This document shows, one piece after another, positions 1 to 7,908 of a stretch of DNA of 28,779 bases. Source of the DNA: JBFXAM01 sp050184295 (GTDB taxonomy: Bacteria > Planctomycetota > Phycisphaerae > UBA1845 > Fen-1342); the NCBI GenBank assembly GCA_050184295.1, contig JBFXAM010000054.1:1-28779 (forward strand), written 5' to 3'. The notes beneath the pieces are model-generated. The model saw nothing but the letters and a program-made list of their open reading frames with translations. It searched no databases and was not told the DNA's origin. Within the stretch, counting starts at the first letter, position 1; each line of letters begins with the position of its first letter. Both the position numbers and the translations under genes were made by a program.

Positions 1-2
1 AC

Positions 3-632
3 TTGTACGGCGGCATCTCCGAGTCCGACGAAAAGAACCTGAAGCTCTATCAATGTCCGTCCGATCAGGGCTACCCCGACCACCCGGACATCGACGACTC
101 GCCGCCGTCGAACGCCAACCGCTCGTGTTATGACACGCTCGGCAACAGCTACCGCGGCAGTTTGAACTCGTTCATCAACGACACCGGGGCGTTCGCTATT
201 GGTCCGTGGGGCCATCGCGCGTCGACGCTGCGGGACACCGGGCGGCAGATTCTCATCGGCGAACCCACGTTCTTTAACATGATCGGGCGCGACGACCAGC
301 AGGCGGTAGACGATCCGGTGCTCGTCATCGGGTGGCACAAGAAGTTCATGACGGACAACCTGGCGTTCGCCGATGGGTCGGCGCGGGCGTCACAAGCGAC
401 CGGACGCAAGAACTTCGAGACCGACACGCAAGCGCAGCAGGCGATGGGCATCACCGCGGCGGCCGCGCGCGTCATCACACGCGGCCCGACCTGGCAGTTC
501 GACTGCTGGCCGGTTCCCGGGGCACGCATCTGGGGCAACGTCGCGCAGTGGGGCCCGCCGAGCTGGAGTGCGATCTCGTTCCTCGGCGTCAATAGCTGGC
601 CGATCGCGGGTGCGCAGCGCAACCTGGAGTAG
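3..632 (+). CDS. Pseudopilin-like protein with C-terminal H-Xn-DG motif, 5' truncated
   Basis: The reading frame is open from the window edge to a TAG at 630-632, so only the last 209 or so residues are present and the N-terminal methylation/prepilin helix, if any, lies outside. The visible part has a CPSD motif, then WHKKFMTDNLAFADGSARA near residues 112-130, which resembles the prepilin-type processing-associated H-X9-DG motif common in planctomycete DUF1559-like pseudopilins. Here the His and the DG pair are separated by 11 residues rather than 9. Such proteins are numerous in planctomycetes and probably belong to type II secretion or pilus-like surface structures; their exact role is unknown. 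The start given is the first complete codon, not a true start. Confidence 0.72.
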   Translation: MYGGISESDEKNLKLYQCPSDQGYPDHPDIDDSPPSNANRSCYDTLGNSYRGSLNSFINDTGAFAIGPWGHRASTLRDTGRQILIGEPTFFNMIGRDDQQAVDDPVLVIGWHKKFMTDNLAFADGSARASQATGRKNFETDTQAQQAMGITAAAARVITRGPTWQFDCWPVPGARIWGNVAQWGPPSWSAISFLGVNSWPIAGAQRNLE

Positions 633-1217
633 CGGTCGCGCGGACGGGTCGGAACCTTTACTCGCGACCGGGCTCACCTGCCGCCGGAATGCGCCGTTGT
701 TGCCCACCATCCGTCGGCGGCGCGCTCGGTGAGTCCGCGGCGCCCATCGGCGAATCGCCCTGAACGACTCGCGCGCGTCTTCGCGAGGCGGTTCGGCTCG
801 AGTTTGCCTGATTACAACCCTCGGCGCGCCGGGCGACACCACACCGGCGTGCGGTCCCACTTCCAAACGTCTCTTGGGTCACGTCCCTCCATCGGCGTTT
901 GGGCCGCCGCGGCAGCGAAACAGCTTTTCGGGCCGGACGCCAGGGAGTTACGCAGCGTGCCGCGGGCTCGCGCCGCGACGGAACGCACGATCTGCTACCG
1001 CACGTCGATCATGCTGCGCGCCCGGCGGCACCGCGCGCGACCCCTCCCCGCGGTGCTGCGAGGCAGCGCCGCGGCCCCTGCACGTCGTCGCCCCGATTCC
1101 TGTCGCGCCCGCTCGCCGCCGCCGCGCTGTCCGCGTATCCTTCCCCGCGGTGAGCCGCGCCGGGGCGGCGGTCGACCGCGGCCGTTGCTCGCGCAGACAC
1201 GAAAGGTCAACACTGCC
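633..1217. other. Intergenic region without a recognisable gene
   Basis: 585 bases between the pseudopilin-like gene and the VOC gene. All open frames here have Arg/Ala/Pro-rich shadow composition and no recognisable domain. A weak inverted repeat (GGTCGCG at 634-640 and CGCGACC at 663-669, 22-nt loop) directly follows the stop codon and might form part of a terminator, but it has no U-tract. The plus-strand frame of the VOC protein stays open back to 729, but that upstream portion is compositionally unlike protein and is not included in the gene. Confidence 0.6.
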
Positions 1218-1574
1218 ATGCCCAATCCCGTTGTGCACTTCGAGATCGGATGCCGCGACAGCGCCAAGGCGACCGCGTTCTACAGCAAGCTGTTCGGCTG
1301 GGGCATCGAGGCGTACGGCCCGGCGAACATGATTAACACGGGATCGACGGAGGGGATTCAGGGTCACATCAGCAGCCTTGGGCACGAGCCGCACAACTAC
1401 TGCGTCGTCTACGTGCAGGTGGACGACCTCGACGCGTACGCGAAGAAAGCGACCGACCTGGGCGGCAAAGTGATGATCCCGGCGACGGAGGTGCCGGGGA
1501 TGGGGCATTTCGCGTGGGTGACCGATCCCGAGGGGCTCATGGTCGGGCTTTGGAAACCGATGAACGCGGGATAA
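1218..1574 (+). CDS. VOC-family (glyoxalase/bleomycin-resistance fold) protein
   Basis: 118 residues, the normal length for a single-chain vicinal-oxygen-chelate protein with two beta-alpha-beta-beta-beta units. Unit one runs from about residue 4 (VVHFEIGCRDSAKATAFYSKLFGW, quoted here in part: HFEIGCRDSAKATAFY) to about 52. Unit two covers about 60-115 and contains VYVQVDDLDAYAKKATDLGG and a typical FAWVTDPEGLMVGLWKP ending. Candidate metal ligands are His7, His50 and the acidic residue in DPEG. The start is the ATG at 1218 because the family begins with just such a short strand; the frame is open further upstream but lacks homology-like sequence. The substrate cannot be told: the family includes glyoxalases, dioxygenases, epimerases and antibiotic-binding proteins. 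It stands alone, 93 bases ahead of the esterase gene. Confidence 0.85.
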   Translation: MPNPVVHFEIGCRDSAKATAFYSKLFGWGIEAYGPANMINTGSTEGIQGHISSLGHEPHNYCVVYVQVDDLDAYAKKATDLGGKVMIPATEVPGMGHFAWVTDPEGLMVGLWKPMNAG

Positions 1575-1667
1575 GCGGGCCTGCGGCCGTGTGATTCCGT
1601 CTCCTGTGCCGCCGCGGCGCGCGGGACGAGCGGGCGCGAATCGTCGGGTGGATTTCGGAGTCGAGAC

Positions 1668-2444
1668 ATGGCGCGATGCGGGCGGTTTGTGTTCGGCGCG
1701 CTGATCCTCGCGATCGGTGCGCCGTTCGTCCTATCCCAATCGGCGGCGACGGCGCCGGCACACAGCGCCGTGACGCCGGCGCCGCGGTCCGCGGATTGGT
1801 GGACAAAGCGGCACGAGGCGCTCTGCGAGCGCGCGCGGGCCGCGGACGCCGCGCTGGTGTTCATCGGCGACTCGATCACGCAGGGTTGGGAGACGGCGGG
1901 TAAGGATGTGTGGGGCCGGTTCTACGACCAGCGCGGCGCCTGCAACCTGGGTATCAGCGGCGACCGCACGCAGCACGTGCTCTGGCGGCTCGACCACGGG
2001 GCGCTGGACGCGTGGGCGCCGCCGGCCGACGTCGCGGCGACGCGCCCGGCGCGCCAGGCTCCGAAGCTGGCCGTGCTGATGATCGGCACGAACAACTCGA
2101 ACGGCACGGACAACACGCCGGGCGAGATCGCGGACGGCATCACGGCGATCGTCGGGCAGCTGCGCGCGCGGCTGCCGGGCACGCGCGTGCTTGTACTGGG
2201 GATTTTCCCGCGCGGCGAGAAGCCCAATCCCCAGCGCGAGAAGAACGCGGACGCGAGCGCGCGGGTGGCGAAACTCGCGGACGGGAAGATGGTGCACTAT
2301 CTGGACATCGGGCGCAAGTTCCTCGATCCGGACGGCGTGCTCGAAAAGGACATCATGCCGGACCTGCTCCACCTCAGCCCGCGCGGCTACGAAATCTGGG
2401 CGGAAGCCATCGAGCCGACGGTGAAGGAACTGCTGGGCGAGTAG
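1668..2444 (+). CDS. Exported SGNH/GDSL-family esterase or lipase
   Basis: 258 residues. An N-terminal hydrophobic segment (about residues 8-24, ending ...FVLSQSA) looks like a signal peptide, so the enzyme is probably periplasmic. The four SGNH blocks are present in order: FIGDSITQGW with the nucleophile Ser69; GISGDRT with the oxyanion Gly98; GTNN with Asn142; and DLLHLSPRGY with the catalytic Asp232 and His235. This arrangement matches the PAF-acetylhydrolase-beta/isoamyl-acetate-esterase-like branch often found in planctomycetes as part of carbohydrate esterases. Acyl or acetyl ester hydrolysis is therefore well supported by motif, but the natural substrate is unknown. The start is the ATG at 1668, which gives the complete signal peptide. 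The gene ends 73 bases from the convergent membrane-protein gene. Confidence 0.9.
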   Translation: MARCGRFVFGALILAIGAPFVLSQSAATAPAHSAVTPAPRSADWWTKRHEALCERARAADAALVFIGDSITQGWETAGKDVWGRFYDQRGACNLGISGDRTQHVLWRLDHGALDAWAPPADVAATRPARQAPKLAVLMIGTNNSNGTDNTPGEIADGITAIVGQLRARLPGTRVLVLGIFPRGEKPNPQREKNADASARVAKLADGKMVHYLDIGRKFLDPDGVLEKDIMPDLLHLSPRGYEIWAEAIEPTVKELLGE

Positions 2445-2517
2445 ATTGCCCTGCGCACGGGGGCTATCTGAATGGCGGCGGGTGGAGCGCTGCGCGCCGC
2501 GACGGAGCGCCCCGCGA

Positions 2518-2976
2518 TCAATCGGCGCCGGGCGTCGGCTCGTTCGCGCCTGTGCGGGTCACGGAGCGATCGGAGTCCATGAATCGCGCATACGCGCCGG
2601 CGAGCGTTCCGAGCGGAAGGACTTCCGTGAACGGGATCGTGCAGTACACCGCGGCGGCCAGCGCGCACGCGACCGAAGCGCGCCGTGATAAACCCAGGCA
2701 CGATCCGAGCCAGAAGCCCGCGAGCGCGCCGACCGGCAAGCCGACGAACAGGCCGATCGGGCCGAAGGTCGCGAGGTCGATGAGGTCGATGATTACGCCG
2801 GCGGCGATCGGACCGAACGCGCGGTTCATGCGGCGCGTGGTCGACGTGCCGGGCGCCGGTGCAGGCCGCACGCCGGCCTCCTCGACCGAGCGCGAGATCA
2901 CAACCGGCCCATCAGGGCGCGGAGGCGCCGCGGGTTGTGCGGGCGCGACATGGGAGCGGTCGGGCGTCGGACGCAT
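2518..2976 (-). CDS. Small membrane protein of unknown function
   Basis: 152 residues from the ATG at 2976. The first 50 residues are Pro/Arg/Ala-rich and probably disordered. Residues about 52-132 hold two to three hydrophobic stretches: an AFGPIAAGVIIDLIDL segment, a Gly-rich FGPIGLFVGLPVGALAGFWLG segment and an ASVACALAAAVYCTIPFTEVL segment. I do not recognise the family. The hydrophobic pattern is much more protein-like than any overlapping frame. The frame is open upstream to 3624, but that extension overlaps the YjbR gene on the other strand and has shadow composition. An internal ATG at 2829 (MNRAFGP) is an alternative start. No clear Shine-Dalgarno site precedes either start. Confidence 0.6.
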   Translation of the reverse strand: MRPTPDRSHVAPAQPAAPPRPDGPVVISRSVEEAGVRPAPAPGTSTTRRMNRAFGPIAAGVIIDLIDLATFGPIGLFVGLPVGALAGFWLGSCLGLSRRASVACALAAAVYCTIPFTEVLPLGTLAGAYARFMDSDRSVTRTGANEPTPGAD

Positions 2977-3136
2977 ACCGATACGGTAGCGACGAGCGAC
3001 CGGCCGGACCATTCGAAAGAGCACCGCGATTCCAATCGCCTGCGGCACGGCGTGTGCTGAGAGCCGCGAGCGGTGCGGGCGCCCGCGGATGGCCGGGCCC
3101 GGTGCCGACGGCCACGTCGCACGGCGGCGTTCGCGC

Positions 3137-3141
3137 AGGAG
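3137..3141 (+). promoter_or_regulatory. Ribosome binding site deciding the GTG start of the YjbR-family gene
   Basis: AGGAG with a six-base spacer to the GTG at 3148. It favours this start over GTG 3073 and GTG 3199. Confidence 0.6.
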
Positions 3142-3147
3142 CTGTTC

Positions 3148-3555
3148 GTGTCCGCCCAGCGCCGCGAGTCCGGCACCCCGCAACCCGCGCCGCGCGATGT
3201 GCAGCGCCGCGCGCGGGTTTGCGCAGCGGTCGAGTCGCTGCCCGAGGCCGAGTGCGTGCCGTACGGGGAGCGACACATTGCATTCCGCGTGCGGGGAAAG
3301 GCGTTTGCATACTACCTGTTTCACCATCACGATGACGGTCGCGTCGCGTTGTGCGCAAAGGCTCCGCGCGGCCGCCAGCAGCAGCTTGTGTCGGCGGCGC
3401 CCGCGCGCTACTTCGTGCCGGCGTATCTCGGGCGCGCCGGATGGGTTTCGTTGCGACTGGATCAGCCGCGCGTCGCTTGGGAAGACGTGCTCGCGCTGAT
3501 CGTCGACGCCTATCGACTCCAGGCCCCGAAACGACTCGCCGCGGAACTTGAATAG
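3148..3555 (+). CDS. MmcQ/YjbR family protein
   Basis: 135 residues. The body from about residue 20 (RARVCAAVESLPEAEC) to the end matches the CyaY-like MmcQ/YjbR fold: an N-terminal helix with the LPE turn, a strand pair (HIAFRVRGKAFAYYL), a second pair around VALCAKAP, a YFVPAYLGRAGWVSLRLD segment and a C-terminal helical AWEDVLALIVDAYRL part. Family members are small double-wing proteins thought to bind DNA; their cellular role is poorly defined. The GTG at 3148 is chosen because AGGAG at 3137-3141 sits six bases upstream. A GTG at 3199 would give a 118-residue protein and a more upstream GTG at 3073 a 160-residue one. It is divergent from the membrane-protein gene at 2518-2976. Confidence 0.8.
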   Translation: MSAQRRESGTPQPAPRDVQRRARVCAAVESLPEAECVPYGERHIAFRVRGKAFAYYLFHHHDDGRVALCAKAPRGRQQQLVSAAPARYFVPAYLGRAGWVSLRLDQPRVAWEDVLALIVDAYRLQAPKRLAAELE

Positions 3556-3976
3556 CGCGCCGCCGACGGGACGTCGCGAGCGCGGCCCTCGATCGTGTAG
3601 TGCCGCGAAACAAAACAGGAGCAATCACATCACGGACCGAGCCGCGGCCTTCAGGCCGCGCGGAACCGCCGCACGACATGTATGTCGCGGCTCCAATACG
3701 TCGCGGTTCTAATGAGACACTACACTTGCGGAGGATTGGTTCGAAGGGGTCTTGCTGGCGACTCATGGCGCCCGCACGATAACGACGGCTGCGGGCTTCG
3801 GCCGCAAGCGCGGGCCGGGCATTGCCGCCGGAGAGCGGGTCATGCGCGCTGCCGAGCGCCCGGCGCACGCGGCGGTTGACCGGTTGGACTGCCGGCGGAA
3901 GGGACGCTCGACCGTTCCCCGCGACCCGCGCTTCAATCCTCAGCCCCAGTTGGCTTGTCCTGCGCGGCCGCGCAAG
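3556..3976. other. Intergenic region containing a palindromic element
   Basis: 421 bases between the stop codons of two convergent genes. The first third holds the hairpin-rich element described separately (3639-3692, with further matching bases to about 3708). The remainder, 3720-3976, shows no gene, promoter or RNA that I can support. Open frames crossing it are shadows. Confidence 0.55.
3639..3692. repeat. REP-like palindromic element
   Basis: Nested inverted repeats. The outer arms are GAGCCGCG (3639-3646) and CGCGGCTC (3685-3692). Inside are two tight hairpins: an 8-bp perfect stem CGCGGCCT/AGGCCGCG at 3643-3660 with a 2-nt loop, and CGACAT/ATGTCG at 3674-3687. Just outside, GGAACCG (about 3662) can also pair with CGGTTC near 3703. 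It lies between convergent genes. Intergenic palindromes of this kind suggest a repetitive extragenic element; a second element with the same GAGCCGCGG opening is at 13472-13554. Confidence 0.5.
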
Positions 3977-4516
3977 TCACCCGACCCGGCGCTCGTCCGA
4001 GTCGATTTGCCCGGTCTGCACGCACTCCCATTCCACAACGTCGAGATCGAGCGTGAAAGGCGGCAGCCCGAGCCGGCGGCGGATGTTCAGCACTTGCGCG
4101 CGGTGGTGCATGCCGTGCGTGAGCACGTGCAGCATGCCAGCGGCGCGCGTGAAGTGATACACGGCGCCGTCGGGTGTCGCGAACTGCATCTTCTCATCCC
4201 AGCGGTTCGCGGCGTCGAGCTCGGCGGCGACCTCGCGCAGCGCGGCGTCGGCGCGGGTCAGGTGCGCGTCGAGCTCGGCGATGGTGCAGTATTCGCCGGG
4301 GCGCTCGATCGACTCGGCGACCGCGCGTCCGCCGATGCGGTCGGCCCAGCGGAGCATGGCGCCGATGATGTGGCGGAGCGTGTCGTGAAGGCTGCCGGGC
4401 CCGATGTCGAAGCGGTGGTAGAACTGCTCCTCGTCGAGCGTCGCGGAGCTTTGCAGCAGAAGGCGCGTGGCCCAGAGGTTGTGCCCGAGCAGGATTTCGA
4501 TATGCCGCTGGCTCAT
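3977..4516 (-). CDS. DinB/YfiT-like family protein (single domain)
   Basis: 179 residues from the ATG at 4516, preceded by GAGGG with an eight-base spacer; an ATG five codons earlier (4531) overlaps that site and is less likely. The protein has the DinB four-helix-bundle layout: a first helix with HIEILLGHNLWATRLLL, the FDIGPGSLHDTLRHIIGAMLRW block, and the HGMHHRAQVLNIRRRLG block. The three His of the family's metal site are present (about His49, His134, His138). Proteins of this fold include bacillithiol- and mycothiol-dependent S-transferases and metal-dependent hydrolases; the substrate here is unknown. Its segment FDIGPGSLHDTLRHIIGAM is clearly more diverged from the other DinB domains of the window than they are from each other. 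It is the last gene of the nine-gene minus-strand run. Confidence 0.88.
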   Translation of the reverse strand: MSQRHIEILLGHNLWATRLLLQSSATLDEEQFYHRFDIGPGSLHDTLRHIIGAMLRWADRIGGRAVAESIERPGEYCTIAELDAHLTRADAALREVAAELDAANRWDEKMQFATPDGAVYHFTRAAGMLHVLTHGMHHRAQVLNIRRRLGLPPFTLDLDVVEWECVQTGQIDSDERRVG

Positions 4517-4599
4517 TTCGTATTCCCTCATCCGCGAATCGAGCGTCGGCGACGCCGTGCTCGTCGGGGCCCGCCCGGCGTTCGGGCGGTGCCGCAAGT

Positions 4600-5043
4600 C
4601 TACGCCGGGTTCGACACGCGTATCGTCCGCCGCCACGCGATCGTGAAGCACACAAGGGCCGCGAGCGCAAAAACGGCGGGCGGCGGAAACTGGTAGAGCA
4701 ACGCGACGCCGGCCAGTGCCGCGGCGAGGCCCATGTTCACTGCGGCGAGCGTGCGCACGCGCGGCGCAGCAGCGTCCTTCACCGCGACGAGATCGAGCAG
4801 CCCGACAAAGCACAGGAGGATCGAGTAGCTGGTGTTGAGAATCTGCATGCCGCCCCACGCGGTGGCGAGAAAGGGGCCGAGCTGCGCCTGGTGGGCGCGG
4901 GCGGCTTGCTTGACGGCCCGGGCGGCGTCGGTTCGTGGCTCGGCGAAGTTCGCTTCGTAGATCGCCAGGCCATGGACGATTGCGAAGACCAGCAGCGTGA
5001 TCGCTCCGGCGCGAAACCAGCGAACTCCTGGCGTTCCTGCCAT
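4600..5043 (-). CDS. Small four-helix integral membrane protein
   Basis: 147 residues. The ATG at 5043 is preceded on the minus strand by AAAGGGG with about seven bases spacing. Four hydrophobic segments are visible at about 11-29 (RAGAITLLVFAIVHGLAIY), 61-88 (WGGMQILNTSYSILLCFVGL in part), 98-117 and 122-138. A loop after the first helix is rich in Ala, Arg and Gln. This layout resembles the small family annotated as LIC_13387-like in spirochaetes and planctomycetes; that assignment is tentative and the function is unknown. It lies 91 bases after the hydrolase gene and 83 bases before the DinB gene on the same strand, so it is plausibly in the same transcription unit. Confidence 0.72.
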   Translation of the reverse strand: MAGTPGVRWFRAGAITLLVFAIVHGLAIYEANFAEPRTDAARAVKQAARAHQAQLGPFLATAWGGMQILNTSYSILLCFVGLLDLVAVKDAAAPRVRTLAAVNMGLAAALAGVALLYQFPPPAVFALAALVCFTIAWRRTIRVSNPA

Positions 5044-5134
5044 CCGGGCGCCCCTTTCACGTGGGCAGAATGATACCGCGGCGGCGGCGCGTCTGCGGCG
5101 CAGGACAACGCCGGCGCGCCACACAGCGCCGCGA

Positions 5135-5986
5135 TCAGCGGCGCGGCGCGACGCAGTCCGTGAGAAACGCGGCGAGTATGTTGGCGAGGGCGCGCGGCTG
5201 CTCGACCGGGAGGAGGTGGCCGGCGTCGGGGAGCTCGGCGTAGCGTGCGCCGGGAATGCGGTTCGCGATCTCGCGCATCGTGTCCGGCGGGGTGACGACG
5301 TCATCGCGCCCGACCGCGACCTGCGTGGGGAGGTCGATCGTCGGCAGCAGCGCGAAGCCGTCGGCGCGGGCCGCCAGCGCTCGTGCACCCAGAATCACGC
5401 CGTCGCGCGGTTGGGCGGCGATGATCGCGCGCCATGCGTCGCGTAATGCAGGGGCGGCGACCCGTGCGAACAGCATGTCCATGAATGCATCGGCGGCGGC
5501 GCGCGGTCCGACGCGCGCGACGGCGCGGATCAGCGCGCCCCAGCGGCCGATGCCGGCGGGACTCTCGGCGTTGGCGCGCGAACCGATCAGCACGAGCGCG
5601 GCGAGCCGCGCTCGATGTCGGCGGAAGAACTCGAACCCGACGATCCCGCCCATCGACAGACCCACGAGCACGACGCGGCGGCGCTCGTCGAGTCGGTCGA
5701 GCAGCGCGGCCAGGTCGTCGGCGTAATCGGCGATCACAGCGTCGGGTGGCGCGGGTTCGGCGCCGAGATCGCGGGTCGCGTCGCGCGGCGAGAATCCGGC
5801 AGGGCCGAGCGGACTGTCGCCGTGGCCGCGCAGGTCCACGAGGATTCGGCGGTGCGTGTCGCCAAGCGCGTGCGCGACAGGCGTCCAGAGCGCGCGGGTG
5901 AGCAGAAAACCGTGCACAAAGAGCAGGGGCAGGCCGTCGCCCGGCAGATCCTCGAACGCGAGGTCGGCACAGCGCGCGGTGGTCAA
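5135..5986 (-). CDS. Alpha/beta-fold hydrolase
   Basis: 283 residues, typical for the family. It shows the oxyanion HGF motif (His25-Gly26), the DLRGHGDS turn at about 51-58, the nucleophile elbow GLSMGG with Ser111, an acid candidate in VGRDDVVTP (Asp228 or Asp229) and the catalytic His257 in DAGHLLPVEQP. A helical cap lies between about residues 137 and 215. The start is a TTG at 5986, with GGAG six bases upstream; no ATG or GTG gives as complete an N-terminus. The sequence resembles the 3-oxoadipate enol-lactonase/haloperoxidase-like branch, but substrate cannot be assigned. It begins 49 bases after the RidA stop and belongs to the minus-strand run. Confidence 0.9.
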   Translation of the reverse strand: MTTARCADLAFEDLPGDGLPLLFVHGFLLTRALWTPVAHALGDTHRRILVDLRGHGDSPLGPAGFSPRDATRDLGAEPAPPDAVIADYADDLAALLDRLDERRRVVLVGLSMGGIVGFEFFRRHRARLAALVLIGSRANAESPAGIGRWGALIRAVARVGPRAAADAFMDMLFARVAAPALRDAWRAIIAAQPRDGVILGARALAARADGFALLPTIDLPTQVAVGRDDVVTPPDTMREIANRIPGARYAELPDAGHLLPVEQPRALANILAAFLTDCVAPRR

Positions 5987-6035
5987 GCGCGTCTCCGCGG
6001 CAGGCGACCACGCGCGGCTGTGCGCGGATGCACGA

Positions 6036-6458
6036 TTATGTTCCGCCGCCGACGGGATGGGAGCGCGGCGGCACGTCGCAGACCGCGTCGACCTCGATCT
6101 CGACGAGCATGGCTGGATGGATCAGCGACTTGACCTCGACCATCGTCGTGCAAGGCGGGTGCGCCGCAAAGCGTTCGCGATGCGCACGGCCGAACTCCTC
6201 CCAACGGCGAATGTCGGTGACGTACATGCGCGTGCGGACGACGTTGTCGAGCGAGGCGCCGAGCGTGGCCAGCGCGCCCGCGATGAGATCGAAGCAGCGG
6301 TCGGCCTGCCGGTAGCCGTCGCCGGGCGCGAAGACCGTGCCGTCGTCGGCGACGGGGGCGGTGCCGGTGACGAAGATGAGCGTGCCGGCGCGAAGGGCGC
6401 GGCAGTAGCCGACCGTGGATTCCCAGGGCGCCTTCGAGAACGTGCGCTCGAAGTTCAT
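6036..6458 (-). CDS. RidA (YjgF/YER057c/UK114) family protein lacking the deaminase arginine
   Basis: 140 residues. Family features are LIFVTGTAPVADDG (about 27-40), the helix ADRCFDLIAGALATLGASLDNVVRTRMYVTD (in part) and the ending ALVEIEVDAV-like strand, here MLVEIEVDAV (about 117-126). Classical RidA proteins are trimeric 2-aminoacrylate/imine deaminases whose key Arg lies in an ARSCVEV-type strand; here the aligned stretch is CTTMVEV, so the Arg is replaced by Thr104. That places it in the Rid subfamilies without demonstrated deaminase activity. Its ATG overlaps the stop of the DinB gene as ATGA (6455-6458), indicating translational coupling. Confidence 0.9.
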   Translation of the reverse strand: MNFERTFSKAPWESTVGYCRALRAGTLIFVTGTAPVADDGTVFAPGDGYRQADRCFDLIAGALATLGASLDNVVRTRMYVTDIRRWEEFGRAHRERFAAHPPCTTMVEVKSLIHPAMLVEIEVDAVCDVPPRSHPVGGGT

Positions 6459-6961
6459 GTGGCGGTCTCGGGCGCGGGTTGGCGGAGCGACATCATGTAA
6501 TCGAGCTCAACGACTCCCGCGCCAAGCTGGCGCAGCATGTTCACCGCCTGCGCGCGGTGGTGCGTCGAGTGGTTGTAGCCTTGCAGGATCATATCGACGA
6601 GCGGAGCGCGAAAGAGGCTGCCCTTGGAATCGCGATAGACCTGCTCGCGTTCGGCGGCGTCCCCCGAGAGCGCGGCGAGAAACGCATCGCGCTCCCGCGC
6701 GTTCGCGGCGAAGCGCGTGCGCAGCTCCGCGACGGGCGTCGGGTCCGATTCGCTGGGCCAGAGCGCCGGGCGTTGCTTCCAACGCTCCAGCCAAACGTGC
6801 TCGCCGTTGTAGATGTGGATCAGCGAGCGGCGGAGCGAGCCGACGCCCATTTCGAACGGGCGGTCGAGCCGGTCGGCGGAGAGATGCTGTGCGGCGTCGA
6901 GCAATTGCGTGTTCGCCCAGTCGTTGTAACGAAAGAGCCGCGTCCAGAGTGGGGAGTTCAT
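6455..6961 (-). CDS. DinB/YfiT-like family protein
   Basis: 168 residues. It reads as one DinB four-helix domain: LFRYNDWANTQLLDAAQHLS (about 9-28), DRPFEMGVGSLRRSLIHIYN, then NHSTHHRAQAVNMLRQLG. The metal triad is complete: His49, His131, His135. It is very similar to the first half of the tandem DinB protein at 8395-9426 (shared LDRPF.MG.G.LR..L.H.Y..E.VWL.RW pattern), so the two are probably paralogues. An AGGA site lies eight bases before the ATG at 6961. The gene is translationally coupled on both sides by ATGA overlaps, upstream with the ADP-ribosylglycohydrolase gene and downstream with the RidA gene. Family members are thiol transferases or metal-dependent hydrolases; the substrate is unknown. 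Confidence 0.9.
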   Translation of the reverse strand: MNSPLWTRLFRYNDWANTQLLDAAQHLSADRLDRPFEMGVGSLRRSLIHIYNGEHVWLERWKQRPALWPSESDPTPVAELRTRFAANARERDAFLAALSGDAAEREQVYRDSKGSLFRAPLVDMILQGYNHSTHHRAQAVNMLRQLGAGVVELDYMMSLRQPAPETAT

Positions 6962-7908
6962 GCACTGTTCCTGTGAGTGTCGAGGCGTTGTGCCGCGTGG
7001 TCGGCGAAGTCCTCGATGAGGATGCGCTGCGCGGGCGTCAGCCGCAGTCCGTCACGCCATTCCCGCGGTATGCCGGCGACGCCAAAGCCCAGCCCGGCGA
7101 GTCCGCCGGCGACGCACGCGGTGGTATCGGTGTCGCGACCGTAACGGATCGCGCGGCGGACGGCGTCGACATAGTCCTCGGCGGCGGCGAACGCGTCAAA
7201 CGCGGACCAGAAGCAGTCGAACACGAATCCACTTCCGGTACGCTGCTGGTAGGCTCGGAGTTCGGCGAGCGCGGCGCGCAGCCCGGGATTGTGCGCGACA
7301 TCCGGAGCGGCTTCGAGTGTCGACCAGGCGCCGGTGAGCGCGTGCTGCGGCGATTCGTCGCGCAACAGGGCGCGGACGAGGAGCGCGTATGCGGCGCATG
7401 CGACGCGCGACGCGGGCGCGCCGTGCGTGACACTCGACGCCCGCATTGCGATCCAGATCTGCGTTTCGACCGGATCGCGCGAGGTCCACAGCGCGATCGG
7501 GACGATGCGCATCAGCGCGCCGTTGCCGGCCCGCGCCGGATCGGTCGGTCCGGCCTGTTCGGCGGGACATCCGGCTCGCAGCCGGTCGATCGCGCCGCGC
7601 GTCGTTCCGCCCGCGTCGAACGCCGTTCCGCCGCACGCCAGCTCGCCTTCGTCGAGCCAGCGAACGCAGCGGCGTCCGAAGTCGTCGGCGTCGAAGCCTT
7701 CGCGCGCGAGCAGGCTGGCGGCGGCGGCCAGCATCAGCGCGCCGTCGTCGCTGAAGGTGCCGGCGGGCTGGCGGTGTGCGCCGCCTCCGCTCCACGCGAT
7801 TTCCGCCGGCACGTCGTCGGGTTCAAGAAACTCGTAAGGCACACCCAGCGCGTCGCCGCAGAGGTGGCCGTAAAGCGCGCCGCGAACGGCGTCGAGCGGC
7901 GTCGTCAT
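6958..7908 (-). CDS. ADP-ribosylglycohydrolase family protein
   Basis: 316 residues, the usual length for a stand-alone DraG/ARH-like enzyme. Motifs: GALYGHLCGDALGVPYEF at about 10-27; the first metal-binding motif TFSDDGALM with Asp54 and Asp55 (the family TDDT is SDDG here); AGNGALMRIVPIAL in the middle; and the second metal motif GRDTDTTACVAGGLAG with Asp259 and Asp261. These residues bind two Mg ions in the family, which removes ADP-ribose from proteins, nucleic acids or small molecules. Which of these it acts on is not visible. Both ends overlap neighbours by ATGA (Dps upstream, DinB downstream), which ties its production to a DNA-protecting protein. Confidence 0.93.
   Translation of the reverse strand: MTTPLDAVRGALYGHLCGDALGVPYEFLEPDDVPAEIAWSGGGAHRQPAGTFSDDGALMLAAAASLLAREGFDADDFGRRCVRWLDEGELACGGTAFDAGGTTRGAIDRLRAGCPAEQAGPTDPARAGNGALMRIVPIALWTSRDPVETQIWIAMRASSVTHGAPASRVACAAYALLVRALLRDESPQHALTGAWSTLEAAPDVAHNPGLRAALAELRAYQQRTGSGFVFDCFWSAFDAFAAAEDYVDAVRRAIRYGRDTDTTACVAGGLAGLGFGVAGIPREWRDGLRLTPAQRILIEDFADHAAQRLDTHRNSA

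Noticed and set aside
729..1217. N-terminal extension of the VOC protein
   Set aside because: Arg/Pro-rich shadow sequence; the VOC fold starts right at the ATG at 1218.
2977..3624. N-terminal extension of the small membrane protein
   Set aside because: It overlaps the YjbR-family gene on the other strand and lacks protein-like composition.
3600..3720. tRNA-like or small-RNA gene
   Set aside because: The hairpins are nested palindromes with no acceptor/anticodon/T-arm layout.
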